This document shows positions 49,052 through 60,819 of a stretch of DNA of 64,000 nucleotides, piece by piece. The number at the start of each line of letters is the position of its first letter. The first letter of the stretch is position 1. The translations under genes and the position numbers were made by a program. Location of the stretch: contig JAOWCC010001634.1 in the NCBI GenBank assembly GCA_030867875.1, forward strand, positions 36,227,867-36,291,866. Direction: 5' to 3'. The notes under the pieces were generated by a model that was given only the letters and a program-made list of their open reading frames with translations, ran no database searches and had not been told where the DNA came from. This DNA is from Actinernus sp. WN-2022 (taxonomy: Eukaryota; Cnidaria; Anthozoa; Actiniaria; Actinernidae).

Positions 49052-49057
49052 AGCATG
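49052..49057. repeat. Target-site duplication, right (AGCATG)
   Basis: Exact copy of 33287-33292, immediately outside the right terminus. Confidence 0.95.
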
Positions 49058-49533
49058 GTATTGCTATAATTGGGGACACATTCATTTACTCTCTATGTCT
49101 ATACAACTATATAATTCCACTACACTTGAGGGTGGTCACTACCAGAGATTTGGTTGCATTCTCAGTGTTAGCCTACAATTTAACATTGTGATCCAAGAAG
49201 ACACAAAGCTTTTAGAACCATTTGCAGATATCAGAGCAAAGGCATGCAGTACCAGTTCTCCCAGTTATTTTAAGGTCCTACCTGGATTTGAACTCTGACT
49301 ACCTCTTTTTTTTTCTTTTTTTCTATTTTCTTTTTTTAATTTATTTTTTATTTAAGAAAGCTTTTTACTAGTGTTTATCTTGATTGATCCTATATGATAG
49401 ACAACTTATAGCTAGGAATAGCCGATCGTTACCAATAAGTTTATCAGTTAGTAACTATTAGTTAGTAAGGTTCTAGTATGTTCTTGTTATGCGCATGTGA
49501 GCATTTATGTATGGAACTTGCGCACTATAAATG

Positions 49534-49581
<48 letters not shown>

Positions 49582-49850
49582 TATTATTATTATTATTATT
49601 ATTATTGCACAACAGACGGACACTTAACCACTGAGCTTACTGGTTCTGTGATGGGCCAAATTTCGTTCAGATAAAATTAATCCAATTCTATTAAAAATAA
49701 ATCTGAGACATTGAATAAATGTACTCCATGGAGTTTTAGCATAGTTTTTGTCATAAATAAATGTTATTATTATAGCCAGAGAATAATACTGGTTCACTAC
49801 TCATGCTCTTGCGATAAGTGATAATGGATATATAATGAATTACAACTGAC
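49058..49850. other. No gene; (ATT)n microsatellite
   Basis: A (TTA)n run occupies about 49537-49603 and a T-rich stretch 49305-49350. The short ORF at 49095-49298 has no recognisable features. Confidence 0.6.
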
Positions 49851-49851
49851 A

Positions 49852-51237
49852 GACAGACAGACAGCGGTTGTTTATTGGCACTTTGTACAAATACTTTTAC
49901 ATAAGTGGGAGTCCAATAATAATAATAGACTGGGTAAAAAACGGAAAGCTAGCTATCTAAGGCAGTGCCTTTTTTCTCTTTTGGAAGCAATTATAAATAT
50001 ATTTCGAAATAGTTTTCATTAATTTTCTTGGTGGATTTATAAGTAGCCTAAATTGTTTGTCAGCAGTTAGGTGTTGAAATTGGAGGTTGTTATGTTCTCT
50101 CAGATCTTTAGTCAATTGTCTTTTTAGGTCAGTGTAAAATCCACAATTGGTGAGAAAATGTTTTTCATCTTCTTTTTCAATGATACAAAAAGGGCACCAC
50201 CTCTCTTCGGGGGGGATATAAGGGCGAACATGTCTCCCCTTTTCGATCATTAAATTATGATTGCTTATTAGTAACTTAGTTAGTGAGATTCGGTGTAAGA
50301 GATAATCCTCTAGCGCGACCTCTGTTTTGAAGGTACGGAAGGTTCTTAGTTTGTTTTGCTGATTAGAGTTATTTCTATTGTCGTTAAACAAGCTAGAGAG
50401 GCATTCTTGTCTTTCTAAATCTCTGGCTCTGTTGGGAAATACCTTTGGAAATACCTTGAGTTCAGGATTTGAGTTGCCGAGCAACCAAATTTCACCAAAA
50501 CCGTACTTATATAAAATATTACATATTTTTGTGTCCAAGTATCATTATCATTTGTACTTTTCATTTCCTTATAAGCTTTTGAGAGCAGCGAGTTATTGTC
50601 AAGAGCGAGAAGCCTTACCCAGAATGTTATGCTATTAGTTTGGCAATCGGATTTTAAGCTAAACTTCCCGAGCTCGCATCTACATGCTAAGTTTGAGGCG
50701 CTCCTACTAACTCCTAACAGCTGTTTACAAAACTTACTTTGCACTAGTTCTATCGGGTTACGACTGTCTGGTAGAATTTTATCAATTCCCCAGACGTCGC
50801 TTCCGTAAAGAAGAATGGGTTTTATTAGTGAGTCAAATAGTTTTAGGGAGATCTAAAATTTGCCCCCATTTCTTTTCTTATCTTGTATAGAGCTTTCATA
50901 GCAGTTTTTTTTAGATCTTGTTTGGCTACAGTAAACGAACCACAGGCACTAAAAGTTAGACCCAGATATCTATACCGATAAGTGGTAGAGGTTTCGATAT
51001 TTTGTCCATTAATTTCAAATATAAATCTTCTCAACGTTTCCCCAGACTTGCTAAAAACGACAGCCTTCGTTTTATCTGTGTTGAATTGCATACTGTTAGT
51101 CTGTACAGTAATTTTTGTAGACCTTCTGCCGATTGGGACATTATAATCATGTCATCGGCGTATAGTAAGCAATCGATGGGTCTATCATCAAGATATACGG
51201 GGTCGTTTACTGCCTTAACTGCCAAATGCCGCACGTT
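49852..51237 (-). pseudogene. LINE copy, 5' truncated, minus strand
   Basis: The 3' end, at the left, has a (GACA)n tail at 49849-49864. Coding pieces include LLYADDMIIM (reverse transcriptase, catalytic DD) near 51150, SKSGETLRRFIFEINGQN, FCKQLLGVSRSASNLACRCE and a C-terminal zinc cluster CPFCIIEKEDEKHFLTNC. Several frame changes are present. The same sequences occur in the plus-strand LINE at 51345-58258, so both belong to one family. The 5' end terminates at a poly-G stretch. Confidence 0.8.
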
Positions 51238-51239
51238 TG

Positions 51240-51287
51240 CCGGGGGAGGGGGGGGGTGGTGGTGGTGGTGGGGGGGGGGGGGGGTGT
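51240..51287. repeat. Poly-G/(GGT)n tract at LINE junction
   Basis: G-rich run with interspersed T, between the minus-strand LINE 5' end and the plus-strand LINE. Similar G/C tracts sit at 17027-17047 and 32961-32976. Length may be unreliable. Confidence 0.8.
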
Positions 51288-51344
51288 TGTTAATATATTG
51301 TAACCAGGACATTAACTATGCCAGGACTGATCAGTATTTTGTAG

Positions 51345-54300
51345 TTAAATGCCGGATAATCTTAGGGCAGGCGTTTGGAATATCCACGGATTTACAAGCA
51401 AAACGCTTGGAAACAATGAGCTACAGCTTCCTGAGCTAAGATACTTATCAAACATATCGATATTTTTGGTTTAGTGGAAACTCACGCGGCATTAGATAGT
51501 GATCTTGAATTGGAAAATTTTGTAAACTACAGAAAATGCAGAGATAAGTCAGGAAATATGCACTATGGTGGCATCGCCATCTACGTAAATAAAAACATAC
51601 AAAAAGGCGTTAGTTATATTCCAAACAACAATGAAAATATCATCTGGTGCAAATTACACAAAGAATTCTTTAAAATTCCCAATGACGTTTTCATAGGAAC
51701 AGTTTATTTTAGCCCTGACTCTCCAGGAAAACAAACAAACTCAGATTGCATTGAGGAATTGGAGGAAGACCTTTTGTTTTTCTCAGATAAAGGTGATATT
51801 ATCCTCCAAGGTGATTTCAACGCTAGAACAGGCAATTTGTTTGACCTTGAATTGAAGAAGACAATGACAATTTCTTTTGTCTTTCGGATGATTATAAGAT
51901 CGATTCGAACAAAGATACTCTGAGGACATTGTTATTGACTCGCGCGGAAGAGCCCTGATTGACACATGCATAGAAAATGATCTACGGATTTTGAATGGAA
52001 GGGTAAAAAGACCTGCCATCAGTCAAATGGTAGTAGTTTAGTTGATTACATTATAACTAATGAAGCGCTTCTAGAACGGATCCAGTACCTAAACGTTGAC
52101 CCCTAAAATCTCATCTTTCGGATCACTCCTTCAGGGTGCGTTTCCAGTCTAAATTATGTAGCGCCTCGAAGAAACATCGTAGATAAATCATCCATGTATC
52201 ATTTTAAAGCTTATAAAATTGGCTACAAGAATACATAAAAAGTTTTGAGTTTTTGGAAAATCTCGAATTTTCCGCGATCCCGTTTCTCCGATCTAGGGAG
52301 ATGGCTTTCAGAAGCTCCGACTCCGAAAATATTTTAAAGTTTTAAAATCTGTTTGCTTCGTCGCATTTCAGAGGAATCGTATTACAAAAGAGTGTCGGGG
52401 AATTTCAAAATTCGATTTAGTTCAAAAGTTATCATGCTCTCCGTGAAAAGGCAAAAAATAATCAGAGTAGATTTGCGGAAAACACCGTCAAGAGCTCTAT
52501 ATTTAGAATTTTCCAATTCCCCGACACTCTTTTGCAGCGGAGTTATCAATTGACATTTTGTGAAAATTTCGAACAAATCGACTAAATTTCTCTTGATTGG
52601 GAGCTTTTTTAAAACTCTATTTTGGTTGAAAATCGAAAGCGTAGAAAATAGCATTTTAGAAAATCTAGCCGTCTGTCGTGCGTGAATCTGAAGCCCCGCC
52701 TCTCCAACAATTAGCGAGCTCTTGGCCAATCATTTCTCATCACAGTTCAACTATCTGTCAAGATTTCCCGCCAATGTTGATTTCCGATCAAAGCTTCGCG
52801 CCGCATCGAGAAAATGTTAATATAGTTGGTTGTTCTAGTTGAAAAATGGGAAAGACAAAAAGACCAGGAGGCACAAAGCCAAGGTGAACACCTAGAGACG
52901 CCTTGAATGCCAGCATAGTTAGTAGAGGAGACAGCGATTTGCAGGCGGCTGAAACAGCACGGCAATAGCGAGCTAAGATCGTGGTGTTAGTTTCAAGTGA
53001 TTCAGAGTCACCGTCAGACTTTACGTTTCCATCTAAGCTTTCTTGGAAACAAATATTTTCTCGGCTGGCTCCTATCAATTCTTCATGTTCAGATGTGGGC
53101 CACTCGGCACTCTATCTGAAAGTGAAAATACGAACCCTTGTCGGGTTTTACGAGGACTCCTATTTGGCTTTGTAGTCGTATGCATTGTTTGGCCTTGTTT
53201 TGCTTTTCTTTTTTCTTTGTTTTCCAAGCTAAGGGCATCCTGCTTGCTCTTTTGAAGGCATAAGGCCAACAACCGATGGAATTATGGAATCATGTGTGGA
53301 AATACGTTTCTCAATAAACGTAAACATTGGTATATGAAATAAATTTAATTATTATATCTTCACACCGTCGTTACGGGCGAGTGAGCACTTGTCATGTGTT
53401 TATATTGATCTGCTGTCAATCAAACGAACCTTTTACTTCCGGTCAAAAACTTCCTTTTGGTATTTCTCCGTCAACATAAATTTTTATTCAACGGAGTTTT
53501 TGGTATATGAGACACTACTACTAAAACTACATTACTGTGCGAAAAAAAACAATTCCCATCTTTTTCGCTTTTTCGTTATGTATGTCTTATGAGATTACTG
53601 AAGAGCAAACATTTCTGAAACCTGCACCTGAAAGATAAGTCTGGAGAAAAGGTGACGAAACAAAAATTGAATCCGCTATGAACTCTGACTGAAGAAATCA
53701 AAGATAGACTAAGATGTTTTATCGACACCGACTTTAAGAAAGACGCTAACCTTGCAGCCCACAACTTTTCAAGCATAGTGGCCGACGTATACCAAAAAAG
53801 CCGACATCAAAAGAACCGTCAAAATAGGACCGAAAAGTGCCGATCTATTCATAATAAGTGGTTCGACCAAGAATGTAAAAATGAAAAATCCGATCTAGAG
53901 GCTTGAGGCAAACTTTTAGTTAAAAATCCACACGATGAAAAGAACAGACGGCTGCTGTTCATAAAGAAAAAACATTTCCGCAAATCAACGAAAAGTAAGA
54001 AAACTAGGTTTATTGAAGGCAAACTGAATGAAATATCTTCAAACTGCCATAAAAACCCCGAAAAATATTGGAAGATTCTGAAAGATATTAAAACCAAAAA
54101 GTCTACACTGAACATTCTTACACAGAAACTTCTCATTCATTTCAAAAACCTGAATAAACATGCAGACAGATGAGGAGCCACTGACAACGTTTGACGAAGG
54201 AACTAAAATACATGGTCCCCTCGATCCCATTATTACCGAAAAAGAGCTCCTTGAGGCTATAAAAAAAATTAAGAACGGAAAAGCGACCGGAAAGGACGGG

Positions 54301-54886
54301 ATACATAACGAGTTCCTTAAATGTTGCAAGGGCCGCTCAAGTCAATCTCTTCTACACCTTTTTAACTCGGTTCTCAGCTCGGGAAACTACCCAGACGAGT
54401 GGAGTTTCGGATACATTACTCCGATACACAAGAAGGGAAGCAAAGCCGACCCCAATAATTACAGAGGGATAACTATTCTGTCATGCTTAGGCAAGCTATT
54501 TAACTCTATTTTGAACAACAGACTAACCCAATACTTATATATAGAGGACAATGATATTCTTAACGCCGAACAATCAGGATTTAGGAAAGGCTCTCGGACA
54601 ACCGAGATACTCTATTATTTTGTCCTGAAATCCCTTATTGATAAGGATGCTCGCTCGAAAAATAAAAATAAAAATAACTTTCTTTTCACCTGTTTTGTCG
54701 ATTTTCAGAAAGCTTTTGACAGAATCTCGAGGAAAAAATTGCTAACTAAAATAAATAACATAGGAATAAATAACATAGGAATAACGGGAAGATTTTTAGC
54801 TATTCTTATTTCAATGTATTCTAATGACAGAGCTTGTATAAAAGTTGAAAATAAGATTACAGAAAGTTTTCAGTGCTACAGAGGGG
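51345..54886 (+). pseudogene. LINE ORF2, endonuclease and RT (first part)
   Basis: The endonuclease begins near 51355 (AGVWNIHGF) and continues in the frame 51474-51923: YGGIAIYVNKN, KGDIILQGDFNARTG. SDH is present near 52115. After an unrecognised insert (about 52183-53600) the ORF resumes with stops and shifts. The RT frame 54160-54933 carries GKATGKDGIHNEFLK, NYRGITILSCLGKL, SGFRKGSRTTE and CFVDFQKAFDRIS. A short internal duplication (ATAGGAATAAATAAC) is visible near 54760-54785. A fold-back transposon interrupts at 54891. Confidence 0.8.
52183..53600. other. Unrecognised insert within the LINE
   Basis: This separates LINE sequence ending near 52182 from sequence resuming near 53600. It contains a short inverted repeat (AAAAGAGTGTCGGGGAATTT near 52386 and its complement near 52515-52535) but no convincing gene. 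Termini and target duplication are not clear. Confidence 0.5.
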
Positions 54887-54891
54887 TCAAA

Positions 54892-56925
54892 CCACAGGCT
54901 TCCCAGACTCGACGTATATTTCCCGCTTATTAGTCTGTTGGGTTACCTGTGGTTTATCGATTAGTTTCATAACGATCTCAGAAGAGTTTAAATAATTGCT
55001 TCGTGTGAATTCTCTTTTCCGATTCCTACGAAATGAATCTTCAATAATAAAAGATTGATACTTAATGAAGTTGTGTGAGTGGTTTTTTGGCGATTTGGGG
55101 CCTTCTAAAGCAATTTATTAGGATTCGAAATTTTGACCGTTGGCCGAGGCTCTAAGAAAGTTAACAAGGTAGGCAAGTCGACCTCGCCAAAGCACACACT
55201 TACCTCAAAGATCACCCAAAAATCGGCACTTTTCTTCCTCGCTCGCTATTCAGCTTTCGGCACAGGAGGGAATAGATATCAAGCAACATCTGACCAGAGA
55301 TTTAGGAAAATCCATCAAATTTATCATCGGCAAACGGCCTCCTCGAGACCCAAAAAGCGCGACCTTGCAATGATCTGTAAGAACCAGAATGACCCAAGCG
55401 GTCCAAAATTTTCCCGACCCTACCCAAAACGATGCAAATCGCCTTTTTTCATGGGGGACCCTCAAGCGTGAAATTATACTTCCGCTCGAGGAACGGAAAC
55501 AAATATATCGCCAATCAGAGAGACCATTACTAGGCCTTTTAACGAAACTGGCGGTTACAGACTAGTTTTGAATTTGGAACTCATGAAAATTTCTCAAGTG
55601 GAACTGTCATAACACTCGGTGAAGACCCCCAGCCAACTGTCTTGGTCCTCTGATTGGCGAGTTCCAAATTCAAAATTAGTCTGTAACCGCCAGTTTCGTA
55701 TAATTTCTCGCTTGGGGGTCTCCCCATGAAGAAAGGCGATTTGCATCGTTTTGGATAGGCTCGGGAAAATTTTGGACCGCTTTGGTCGAGAGCTTGCAAT
55801 GGGAAAATTGTTCAAACAACTGGAATAACTGAAGTAGTGATCATTTCGTACAGTTATCTTTCAAATTAGACGATATTAAAAACCGCTGGCAAATAAAAAG
55901 CTATTCTGTTTAACCAGGATGAAAATATTCGAATACACTTTCCCAGGTAATGGGGTTATGTGTATTTTTCCCGGCTCAGAAGAAGTAGTCACAGATTCCC
56001 AGGAAAGTTAAAATTTCCTAGCCAAAAAAAAACATCCCAGGGTGGGTCAGGGAATATTCCTTGCATGCTAAAAAAATCAGGCTCAACTTCCAGGAGTCAA
56101 AACATGTTCCTGGCATGTTAGACGCTCCCAGGAGTCGAGGTACTTTTTTACCATTCCCAGGAGTCGAGGCATATTATTTATATTGTATTCCCAGGAGTCA
56201 AAAGTAATTGTGAGCGGACCCTGTGAAATCTTATCAAATTTTCAAATTCCAAATTTTAAGGATCCCAGGACTATTAATGTTTTGCAACCGGAAATCGCCA
56301 ATGAGCGAGCGATGTATTTTTCGAATGCTCCCAGGATCTATTTTATGTGAGAAAAATTCCCAGGGTAAATACCTCTGCAGAATAGCTTTTTGAAAGAATA
56401 GCTTCATTGCAAGCTCCTGTTTGGTCATTCTGGTTCTTACAGATCATTGGAAGGTCGCGCTTTTTGGGTCTCGAGGAGGCCGTTTGCCGATGATAAATTT
56501 GATGGATTTTCCTAAATCTCTGGTCAGATGTTGCTTGATAACTATTCCCTCCTGTGCCGAAAGCTGAATAGCGAGCGAGGAAGAAAAGTGCCGATTTTTG
56601 GGTGATCTTTGAGGTAAGTGTGTGCTTTGGCGAGGTCGACTTGCCTACCTTGTTAACTTTCTTAGAGCCTCGGCCAACGGTCAAAATTTCGAATCCTAAT
56701 AAATTGCTTTAGAAGGCCCCAAATCGCCAAAAAACCACTCACACAACTTCATTAAGTATCAATCTTTTATTATTGAAGATTCATTTCGTAGGAATCGGAA
56801 AAGAGAATTCACACGAAGCAATTATTTAAACTCTTCTGAGATCGTTATGAAACTAATCGATAAACCACAGGTAACCCAACAGACTAATAAGCGGGAAATA
56901 TACGTCGAGTCTGGGAAGCCTGTGG
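54892..56925. mobile_element. Fold-back transposon with 500-bp arms inserted in LINE
   Basis: The element begins CCACAGGCTTCCCAGACTCG and ends with its complement. The arms 54892-55391 and 56426-56925 match almost perfectly. TCAAA flanks both ends (54887-54891 and 56926-56930), and the LINE motif VKQG is split across the insertion. A second nested inverted repeat lies at about 55398-55792. Spaced CCCAGGAGTC motifs fill 56090-56340. The ORFs at 55133-55471 and 56343-56684 are the same arm read from both sides and do not look like a transposase. A related arm lies at 12682. Confidence 0.85.
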
Positions 56926-58258
56926 TCAAACAAGGTGATATCCTCTCACCGACCCTATTTAATCTATATATAAACGACCTCCCCGAGAAATTTAAAGCAG
57001 TAAACGACCCCGTATATCAGACAACAGTATGCAATTCAACACAGATAAAACGAAGGCTGTCGTTTTTAACAAGACTGGGGAAAAGTTGAGAAGATTTATA
57101 TTTGAAATTAATGGACAAAATATCGAAACCTCTACCAGTTATAGATATATGCATGGGTCTAACTTTTAGTGCCTGTGGTTTGTTTACTGTAGCCAAACAA
57201 GATTTGAAAAAAAAACTGCTATGAAAGCTCTATACAAGATAAGAAAAGAAATGGGGGCAAATTTTAGATTTAACGTTGAAATCTCCCTAAAACTATTTGA
57301 CTCACTAATAAAACCCATTCTTCTTTACGGAAGCGACGTCTGGGGAATTGATAAAATTCTACCAGACAGTCGTAACCCGATAGAACTAGTGCAAAGTAAG
57401 TTTTTGTAAACAGCTGTTAGGAGTTAGTACGGAGCGCCTCAAACTTAGCATGTAGATGCGAGCTCGGGAAGTTTAGCTTAAAATCCGATTGCCAAACTAA
57501 TAGCATCAAATTCTGGGTAAGGCTTCTCGCTCTTGACAATAACTCGCTGCTCTCAAAAGCTTATAAGGAAATGAAAAGTACAAATGATAATGATACTTGG
57601 ACACAAAAAATATGTAATATTTTATATAAATACGGTTTTGGTGAAACTTGGTTGCTCGGCAACTCAAATCCTGAACTCAAGGTATTTCCAAATGTATTTC
57701 TCAACAGAGCCAGAGATATTGAAAGACAAGAATGCCTCTCTAGCTTGTTTAACGACAATAGAAATAACTCTAATCAGCAAAACAAACTAAGAACCTTCCG
57801 TACCTTCAAAACAGAGGTCGCGCTAGAGGATTATCTCTTACACCGAATCTCACTAACTAAGTTAAGAATAAGCAATCAAAATTTAATGAATCGAAAAGGG
57901 GAGACATGTTCGCCCTTATATCCCCCCCCCCCCGAAGAGAGGTGGTGCCCTTTTTGTACCATTGTGGATTTTACACTGACCTAAAAAGACAATTGACTAA
58001 AGATCTGAGAGAACATAACAACCTCCAATTTCAACACCTAACTGCTGACAAACAATTTAGGCTACTTATATATCCACCAAGGAAATTAATGAAAACTATT
58101 TCGAAATATATTTATGATTGCTTCCAAAAGAGAAAAAAGGCACTGCCTTAGATAGCTAGCTTTCCGTTTATTATTATTATTATTATTATTGGACTCCCAC
58201 TTATGTAAAAGTATTTTTACAAAGTGCCAATAAACAACCGCTGTCTGTCTGTCTGTCT
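56926..58258 (+). pseudogene. LINE ORF2, RT end and C-terminus (second part)
   Basis: This continues the interrupted RT from GDILSPTLFNLYINDLPEKF. A deletion relative to the minus-strand copy removes the YADD region, with VNDPVY joined almost directly to the CNST stretch. Frames then follow through FDSLIKPILLYGSDVWGIDK and EECLSSLFND-type sequence to the C-terminus. A C10 run at 57925-57934 lies where the minus copy has a shorter C run. The 3' UTR ends in (CTGT)n at 58238-58260. Confidence 0.8.
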
Positions 58259-58261
58259 GTC

Positions 58262-59170
58262 AGTATTACTTTCATTCTGGATGAGATAGGACGTATTTCT
58301 CAGCAAATATTAGCTTTTATGCATTTTTTAAAAGTAAAAATATATTATGCTAGAGAAAATAAGACTGAGTTTGTACTCTTTCTCTTCATATTCATTTATT
58401 TATTAACACTGTATTAATTGTATTACCATATATATGCCAGCGTATATATTGTAAATAACTTGACCAAATGGAATAGTTTGTATATGTATTTGTTCATGTC
58501 CTCCGACCTAGTAATTTAATTTCAATTCCATGTAAACTGGCTCTTGGCATTTTTAACTTCTCAGTTATTTCAGGAAGCCAGTACTCTCAGTAAATATGTG
58601 TGTTTTCTTACCATTAATTTGTCACACTTTGTAAGGGTATAATAAATTGTTATTGTTGTTGTAATCTCTCCACCACCACCAACATCTAACGGTTTTAATC
58701 CCAAGCAAGAGAATCTGGCTGTTATCCTAAACATATCAGCACTAGTCTTATTATTGAATCAAAAAGACCTGTTCAATGTCATTAGACATCATGATTTTGC
58801 TGTGCTTCTTTTTATGATTCAGATTTTTGGAGAGAACTGCTCGGGTATGTGAAATGATTGGAGATACTGCAATTATACTGTAGTATGAAATTTACAATTT
58901 CCTCTGGTTCGCTTTGGCTTTTAGTTAATACACTACAGACTTTTCGACGTGATTTTACAAACAAATTATTTCTCCATTTTTAAACAAATATCTCTGATTT
59001 CTCTCTTCTCCGTCCTTACGGCTTTGTTATCTAACTCGCCTCACTTTTCTGCTTTTCCCTAAAATTCGTTTAAGTAATTAAGATGTGCTTGCGACTCGTT
59101 TTATGACAATGAGTGTTTGCAGTACGTCTCTGTGTACATGTGATTATGTACGCGTACATGTCTGGTTCTT
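58262..59170. other. No gene seen
   Basis: AT-rich non-coding sequence with no supported ORF. Confidence 0.5.
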
Positions 59171-59174
59171 CGAC

Positions 59175-59900
59175 TTAAGAAAATTTGCAGTTATCTTCTA
59201 TTGACATGTCTGCATTCTTCCAGAGATTGACGTATGTAATCATGATCAGAAGTATAACACTGGATATAAATTTCTGCTCATTAAAAATTCGATTCCACAT
59301 GTTACGTCTAAAAGAATACAAAGAGTCTTGCTTCCTTAAATCTAATGGTAGAGATTTCCATAATTTACAACTTGTTACAGCAAATGTTCTACCTCCTTCA
59401 GTTTCTCTAGAATAACGAGGGCAAATCATATTAATACCTGAGTATCTCGTGTTACGGGCATGTAATTGATTATTAAGCTTGATTTGCTCCATTAAGTAGG
59501 ATGGAATGTTGCCATGGATACGCTTATATACAATAGAACATTTACTTATTTTTGACTAGTTCATAAAAAGGTAGCAAGCGCAGTTTATTAAACAGCTGCA
59601 CCGATGGCGAAAGTCGATCTGCAAATAAAATTACTCTTGCAGCTGTTTTCTGTAATTTCAATACTCTGCCTACTGCACTCTTTATCACAAGCTGCCCATA
59701 TGACGCTTACATAATTCATTACTGGTCGGATCATGGCGTTATAAAAAAGAATTATTTGGTGCAAAGGTAAATATGACCTTATTTTTCTTAGTAATGCTAT
59801 GCGTTGGGAAAGTTTCTTACAGAGTTTCGTTTTATTCTCATTAAGGGGAAGTTTATTAGCCGATGCCCACAGTTGGACTTTAGCAACAGATGTGTTAAGT
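59175..59900 (-). pseudogene. LINE 3' fragment (same family as 25430-25860)
   Basis: The minus-strand frame 59492-59175 carries CPRYSRETEGGRTFAVTSC and KLWKSLPLDLRKQDSLYSFR. Upstream, in broken frames, RPVMNYVSVIWAACDKE-type and KLRLLPFYEL-type sequences continue the post-RT region to about 59900. Several stops and shifts mark it as old. Confidence 0.65.
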
Positions 59901-59949
59901 GCCCTTTCGAGGTGCCCTTTACGATCACTGAGTCATGAAAGGTATAAAA

Positions 59950-60400
59950 TCTGCATGGGATTTCTTCACAAAGCAATATGATTGACGTACTGTTTGTACC
60001 AACCGCAGTCTAGCAGGTTCAAATGTTTCTTGGCCACTCCGCTTTCATCCTCCATGCAAGCTGTTTTAAAATGTACTGTTGTCTCTGCAATACGTCTTTT
60101 GTCGGTGTAATACTGCACTGCATGAGTAGAGAACAACTGTTCTATTTCAGAAGAGCAAAATAAATACCTAAATACCTGCTCCAGATTCAATAACACACGT
60201 GGGACTGAACGAACCACTTATCTTGTCGACCTCATTCAAATCACGGAAACACATTCAGATAACAGAAGCAGAAAAACGTTGTGGTTGGTCACGAAAAAGC
60301 AGCGAAGCACGGACTGAGATGAATCGAGAAAATAATACAGGGAAATAATAATATACATTTGTACACATGCAGGGAATAACATATTTACAAATAACTATGA
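59950..60400. other. No gene recognised
   Basis: Sequence between the LINE fragment and the possible GPCR tail frames. The ORF at 59966-60217 (minus) is not supported by any recognised feature. Confidence 0.4.
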
Positions 60401-60404
60401 TTTT

Positions 60405-60819
60405 TCACAAAACTGTCTCTTTAGAAGACATACCAAGATTCCGACCGGTCGAACTTTGCAGAGTGTCAAAAAATGCCGATCGCTCGAAATCCGTCTCCCA
60501 GCAAATACGACATAGCAGCTCTTCGGTTTCATTAAGACTTACTGGTGCGTTTGAGTTATGAAATTGGTTGAAGATAACCGGTTCATTAAACGCATCCACG
60601 TTGCTACCCGGTTCGATATTATTATCTGTTTTAACTGCACTCATTAAATCAGGGACTTTCTGTCGCGGTAGTTGTCATGTTCGCTCGCTAAGGAGAAGCT
60701 TACGGATCTCTTGCTCTTTTCATGATTTACGCTTCTAGATCTACTTTCCCCCTCGTTACCAGAAACAGCGGAAGTTGCACCGTTTCTTAAGGCATGGTCG
60801 TTTGTGGTAGTGCTCTTTT
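60405..60819 (-). other. Possible GPCR C-tail in other frames, or 3' UTR
   Basis: Two further open frames follow the GPCR stop on the same strand: 60910-60644, Ser/Arg/Lys-rich (HQRKRLAKLEKSTTTNDHA), and 60644-60405, with LNETEELLCRICWETDFERS. Both have protein-like composition. Either the receptor once had a longer cytoplasmic tail and is now split by two frame changes, or sequence errors are present, or these are chance ORFs in the 3' UTR. Confidence 0.35.

Noticed and set aside
55133..55471. 112-residue ORF also present at 56343-56684 as a transposase candidate
   Set aside because: Both are the same inverted arm read outward to inward; no catalytic motif is visible.
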